A stretch of 64,000 bases of DNA, from the NCBI RefSeq assembly GCF_037975245.1, contig NC_092574.1:1568001-1632000 (forward strand), written 5' to 3'. Source of the DNA: Apostichopus japonicus. Lineage: Eukaryota > Echinodermata > Holothuroidea > Aspidochirotida > Stichopodidae. A model generated the notes under the pieces. That model was not told the DNA's origin. It did no database searches and saw only the letters and a list, made by a program, of their open reading frames with translations. How positions within the stretch are numbered: position 1 is the first letter of the stretch; every line of letters begins with the position of its first letter. Below, in pieces: positions 61,085 through 64,000 of this stretch. A program made the translations under genes and the position numbers.

Positions 61085-62575
61085 GTACAGTCAACCATTC
61101 TCCATTTTCATACAAAGTTTTTAATGAGCAAGTTTCAATTACCTCCTCACAATCATCTCCACATCAGATGATCATTGCTGGACAAACACGTAACAGATGG
61201 ATTGGGGGCTGGGGGCAGGGGGGGTGGAAGTGAGGGGTTATTGTGTTCTTGCTACAGATGAACTGAAATTATTATTATTTGCCAATGTGAAATTGGTGTA
61301 CTTAAAACACTTGGGAACACAGCCCACTTACACCCAGAGGTGCCTAATCTTAACTATCTCCAAGGTATTTTGTCATGACTGAAAGGTGATAAATCCGGAA
61401 TGATTGGGAGGGTGGGAAGGGTGGGGGTGGAGGTGGGCATGTAGTATTCTCAGTTTGGTATTAAAGCTGAAAAGTTCCCTTTCTCTTATATCAAAAGTTC
61501 CACTCTTTGTTAATGAATTTTTTTTTGCTGTTTGATGTTTGTAACTATCTAGAAACTGTGTTATTACAATTCTAAATGTATAAGTCTAAGCAAAACTTGA
61601 GGTTCTTTGTATACACTATTTACAAAGAATTTTGTCATGGCTGGAGTGTGACAAGTCAGGAATGATGGGGAGGGGTAGGGGTAGGTGGGATGATGCTGAA
61701 ATCTCCTCACTCTGGTATCAAACCTGAAATGTTCCCTTTCTCTTAAATTATAAGTTCCCATTCTTTTTAATGAATTTTCTCTTTTGCAATGTTTTTGATA
61801 ATCTGGAAACTTGGTAAGCAATTATAATTCTTAATGTAAACTGTAGATAAACTTCATATTTGGTATGTGGATCCACCAGTTAACAGAGTACAGCCCTCTT
61901 GTAAACTGTGTGGTCAAAGTCGCTTGAGATCAATAGAGGTAAAAGTATCAAATCATAACTCTAAAAGTAAGATTGAATGCACTTCATACTTGGTCTGTGG
62001 GTCCACCTGATTAAGTACAACACTGTTACCCATTTCTTTGGAAGTCAAAGGTTGTTTGAGGTCAACAGGGCAACGTCTGAAAACCATGTAAACTCAGTAA
62101 CTCCAACCTTAAAAGTTAATTGACTTTGGTATGTTTATCCACTTTAGTGAGTACAAGCATCCTATTGTTTCTTTTTAGGTGACTGTACATTTGAGGTCAA
62201 AAGAAAGAATGAAAACATTGTTGTTTGTTAATCATAACAATGTGGAACTTATTATTATCATGTTGATTCTGAAAGGAAGTAAGAATAATGTCATAGAAGA
62301 TTGAAGTTGAAGGTTTTATGTTGTCTCGTGTTTTTAGAAGTTTCAATGTAAGGTAGATTCTATGTAGCTGCCATCATGGTTTGTATATAGGCAACATGTT
62401 GAGTGAACACTGTGTATTACTTTATGCCAATAATCGTTGTGCCATGGTGCAGCCAACTATTATATATCAGATATTCTTTGTTTCTCTATTTTCATGTAAC
62501 AGGATTATTTTCCAGGTTTTGAAGGAATAAATTTCTTATCTGTCTTGGAGAAAGGTAGAGAACATGTTTTATATT
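61085..62575 (+). other. EPHX2 downstream intron, start
   Basis: Begins with the gtacag donor of exon 13. Contains a diverged duplicated segment: 61370-61560 and 61630-61830 share gttccctttctctta, ttaatgaatttt and g.gtggg-rich words. No further EPHX2 exon (expected to encode the cap-domain region after LKE) was found here. Confidence 0.5.
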
Positions 62576-63795
62576 ATGATGATAAATACTGTTGATAAAC
62601 AGCAAACTAATCTATATAATGTTATGGTTATTCATGAGGTGATACTGTTGATAAACAGCAAACTAATCTATATAATGTTATGGTTATTCATGAGGTGATA
62701 CTGTTGATAAACAGCAAACTAATCTAATGTAATGGTTATTCATGAGGTGATACTGTTGATAAACAGCAAACTAATCTAATGTAATGGTTATTCATGAGGT
62801 GATACTGTTGATAAACAGCAAACTAATCTAATGTAATGGTTATTCATGAGGTGATACTGTTGATAAACAGCAAACTAATCTAATGTAATGGTTATTCATG
62901 AGGTGATACTGTTGATAAACAGCAAACTAATCTATATAATGTTATGGTTATTCATGAGGTGATACTGTTGATAAACAGCAAACTAATCTAATGTAATGGT
63001 TATTCATGAGGTGATACTGTTGATAAACAGCAAACTAATCTAATGTAATGGTTATTCATGAGGTGATACTGTTGATAAACAGCAAACTAATCTAATGTAA
63101 TGGTTATTCATGAGGTGATACTGTTGATAAACAGCAAACTAATCTAATGTAATGGTTATTCATGAGGTGATACTGTTGATAAACAGCAAACTAATCTATA
63201 TAATGTTATGGTTATTCATGAGGTGATACTGTTGATAAACAGCAAACTAATCTAATGTAATGGTTATTCATGAGGTGATACTGTTGATAAACAGCAAACT
63301 AATCTAATGTAATGGTTATTCATGAGGTGATACTGTTGATAAACAGCAAACTAATCTAATGTAATGGTTATTCATGAGGTGATACTGTTGATAAACAGCA
63401 AACTAATCTAATGTAATGGTTATTCATGAGGTGATACTGTTGATAAACAGCAAACTAATCTAATGTAATGGTTATTCATGAGGTGATACTGTTGATAAAC
63501 AGCAAACTAATCTAATGTAATGGTTATTCAAAAGGTGATACTGTTTATAAACAGCAAACTAATCTAATGTAATGGTTATTCATGAGGTGATACTGTTGAT
63601 AAACAGCGAACTAATCTAATGTAATGGTTATTCATGAGGTGATACTGTTGATAAACAGCAAACTAATCTAATGTAATGGTTATTCATGAGGTGATACTGT
63701 TGATAAACAGCAAACTAATCTAATGTAATGGTTATTCATGAGGTGATACTGTTGATAAACAGCAATCTAATGTAATGTTTATTCATGAGGTCATA
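62576..63795. repeat. 52-bp minisatellite, about 23 units, near right edge
   Basis: Unit: tgatactgttgataaacagc, aaactaatctaatgtaatgg, ttattcatgagg. A longer variant with ctatataatgttatgg appears at about 62610, 62666, 62932 and 63195, separated by runs of the shorter form, so blocks have been copied. Followed by 200 bp of unrecognised AT-rich sequence to the window end. Confidence 0.95.
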
Positions 63796-64000
63796 TACAT
63801 ACAGTTTACGTGGTTGTATAGTTGAATTATATACATTTGTCAAAAGAAATAGGGCAGTTTGTTTATGAATATTAAAAATCTTCTCATGTGTGAAAAAAAA
63901 CTGAAAATGTTATAAATGGATGTTAAACTTTAGGAAATATAACAGAGAGTAGATTTTGCTATTGTAGACATTGTAAACTAAAGTTCGATCTATGAAGTAC

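Overview
The window looks like a gene-sparse, AT-rich, intron-rich invertebrate genome. Two recognisable protein genes sit in about 64 kb, both multi-exon with GT-AG introns, and neither is complete. Their protein sequences, and a transposon load dominated by hAT-type MITEs, long fold-back elements and minisatellites, suggest an invertebrate deuterostome, perhaps an echinoderm. That taxonomic call is inference; no rRNA or mitochondrial marker is present to fix it.

Region 1 (1-7145, minus strand) holds the 5' ten coding exons of an animal type I fatty acid synthase (FASN-like): the whole ketosynthase domain, the malonyl/acetyl transferase domain and the linker leading toward the dehydratase. 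The phases of all ten exons agree, giving about 860 residues with the KS Cys-His-His and MAT Ser-His catalytic residues present. The gene runs off the left edge. One of its introns is filled by a ~68-bp tandem array that has copied the exon's own 3' splice site.

Region 2 (about 7.1-39.6 kb) has no convincing protein gene. It is a graveyard of mobile DNA. Many elements can be delimited to the base by target-site duplications: three hAT MITEs with 8-bp duplications (8.7, 11.0 and 24.5 kb), an insertion at 14.1 kb confirmed by an empty-site paralogue at 18.0 kb, a retroposon whose first 40 nt are U2 snRNA (16.9-17.1 kb), two related long fold-back elements (25.5-28.2 and 30.4-32.6 kb), a TTAA-flanked MITE (34.9 kb) and a 2.07-kb inverted-repeat element carrying many copies of TGTCACGCGAGTCAC (36.4-38.4 kb).

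Region 3 (39.6 kb to the right edge, plus strand) is a bifunctional soluble epoxide hydrolase (EPHX2). Thirteen in-phase exons encode the N-terminal HAD domain and the first half of the alpha/beta-hydrolase domain, about 459 residues. It carries an N-terminal extension that looks like a mitochondrial presequence. Its introns contain a composite hAT-type structure with its own 8-bp target duplication, a tRNA-derived SINE beside a splice donor, and five sizeable minisatellites, including a 3.5-kb, ~129-copy array of a 27-bp unit. These arrays create very long but meaningless open frames.

The two enzymes are both in lipid metabolism (fatty acid synthesis; epoxy-fatty-acid hydrolysis), but there is no sign of co-regulation. 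They are 32 kb apart and divergently oriented. The most interesting material is the U2-headed retroposon, the composite hAT structure, and the repeated association of minisatellites with splice-site sequence.
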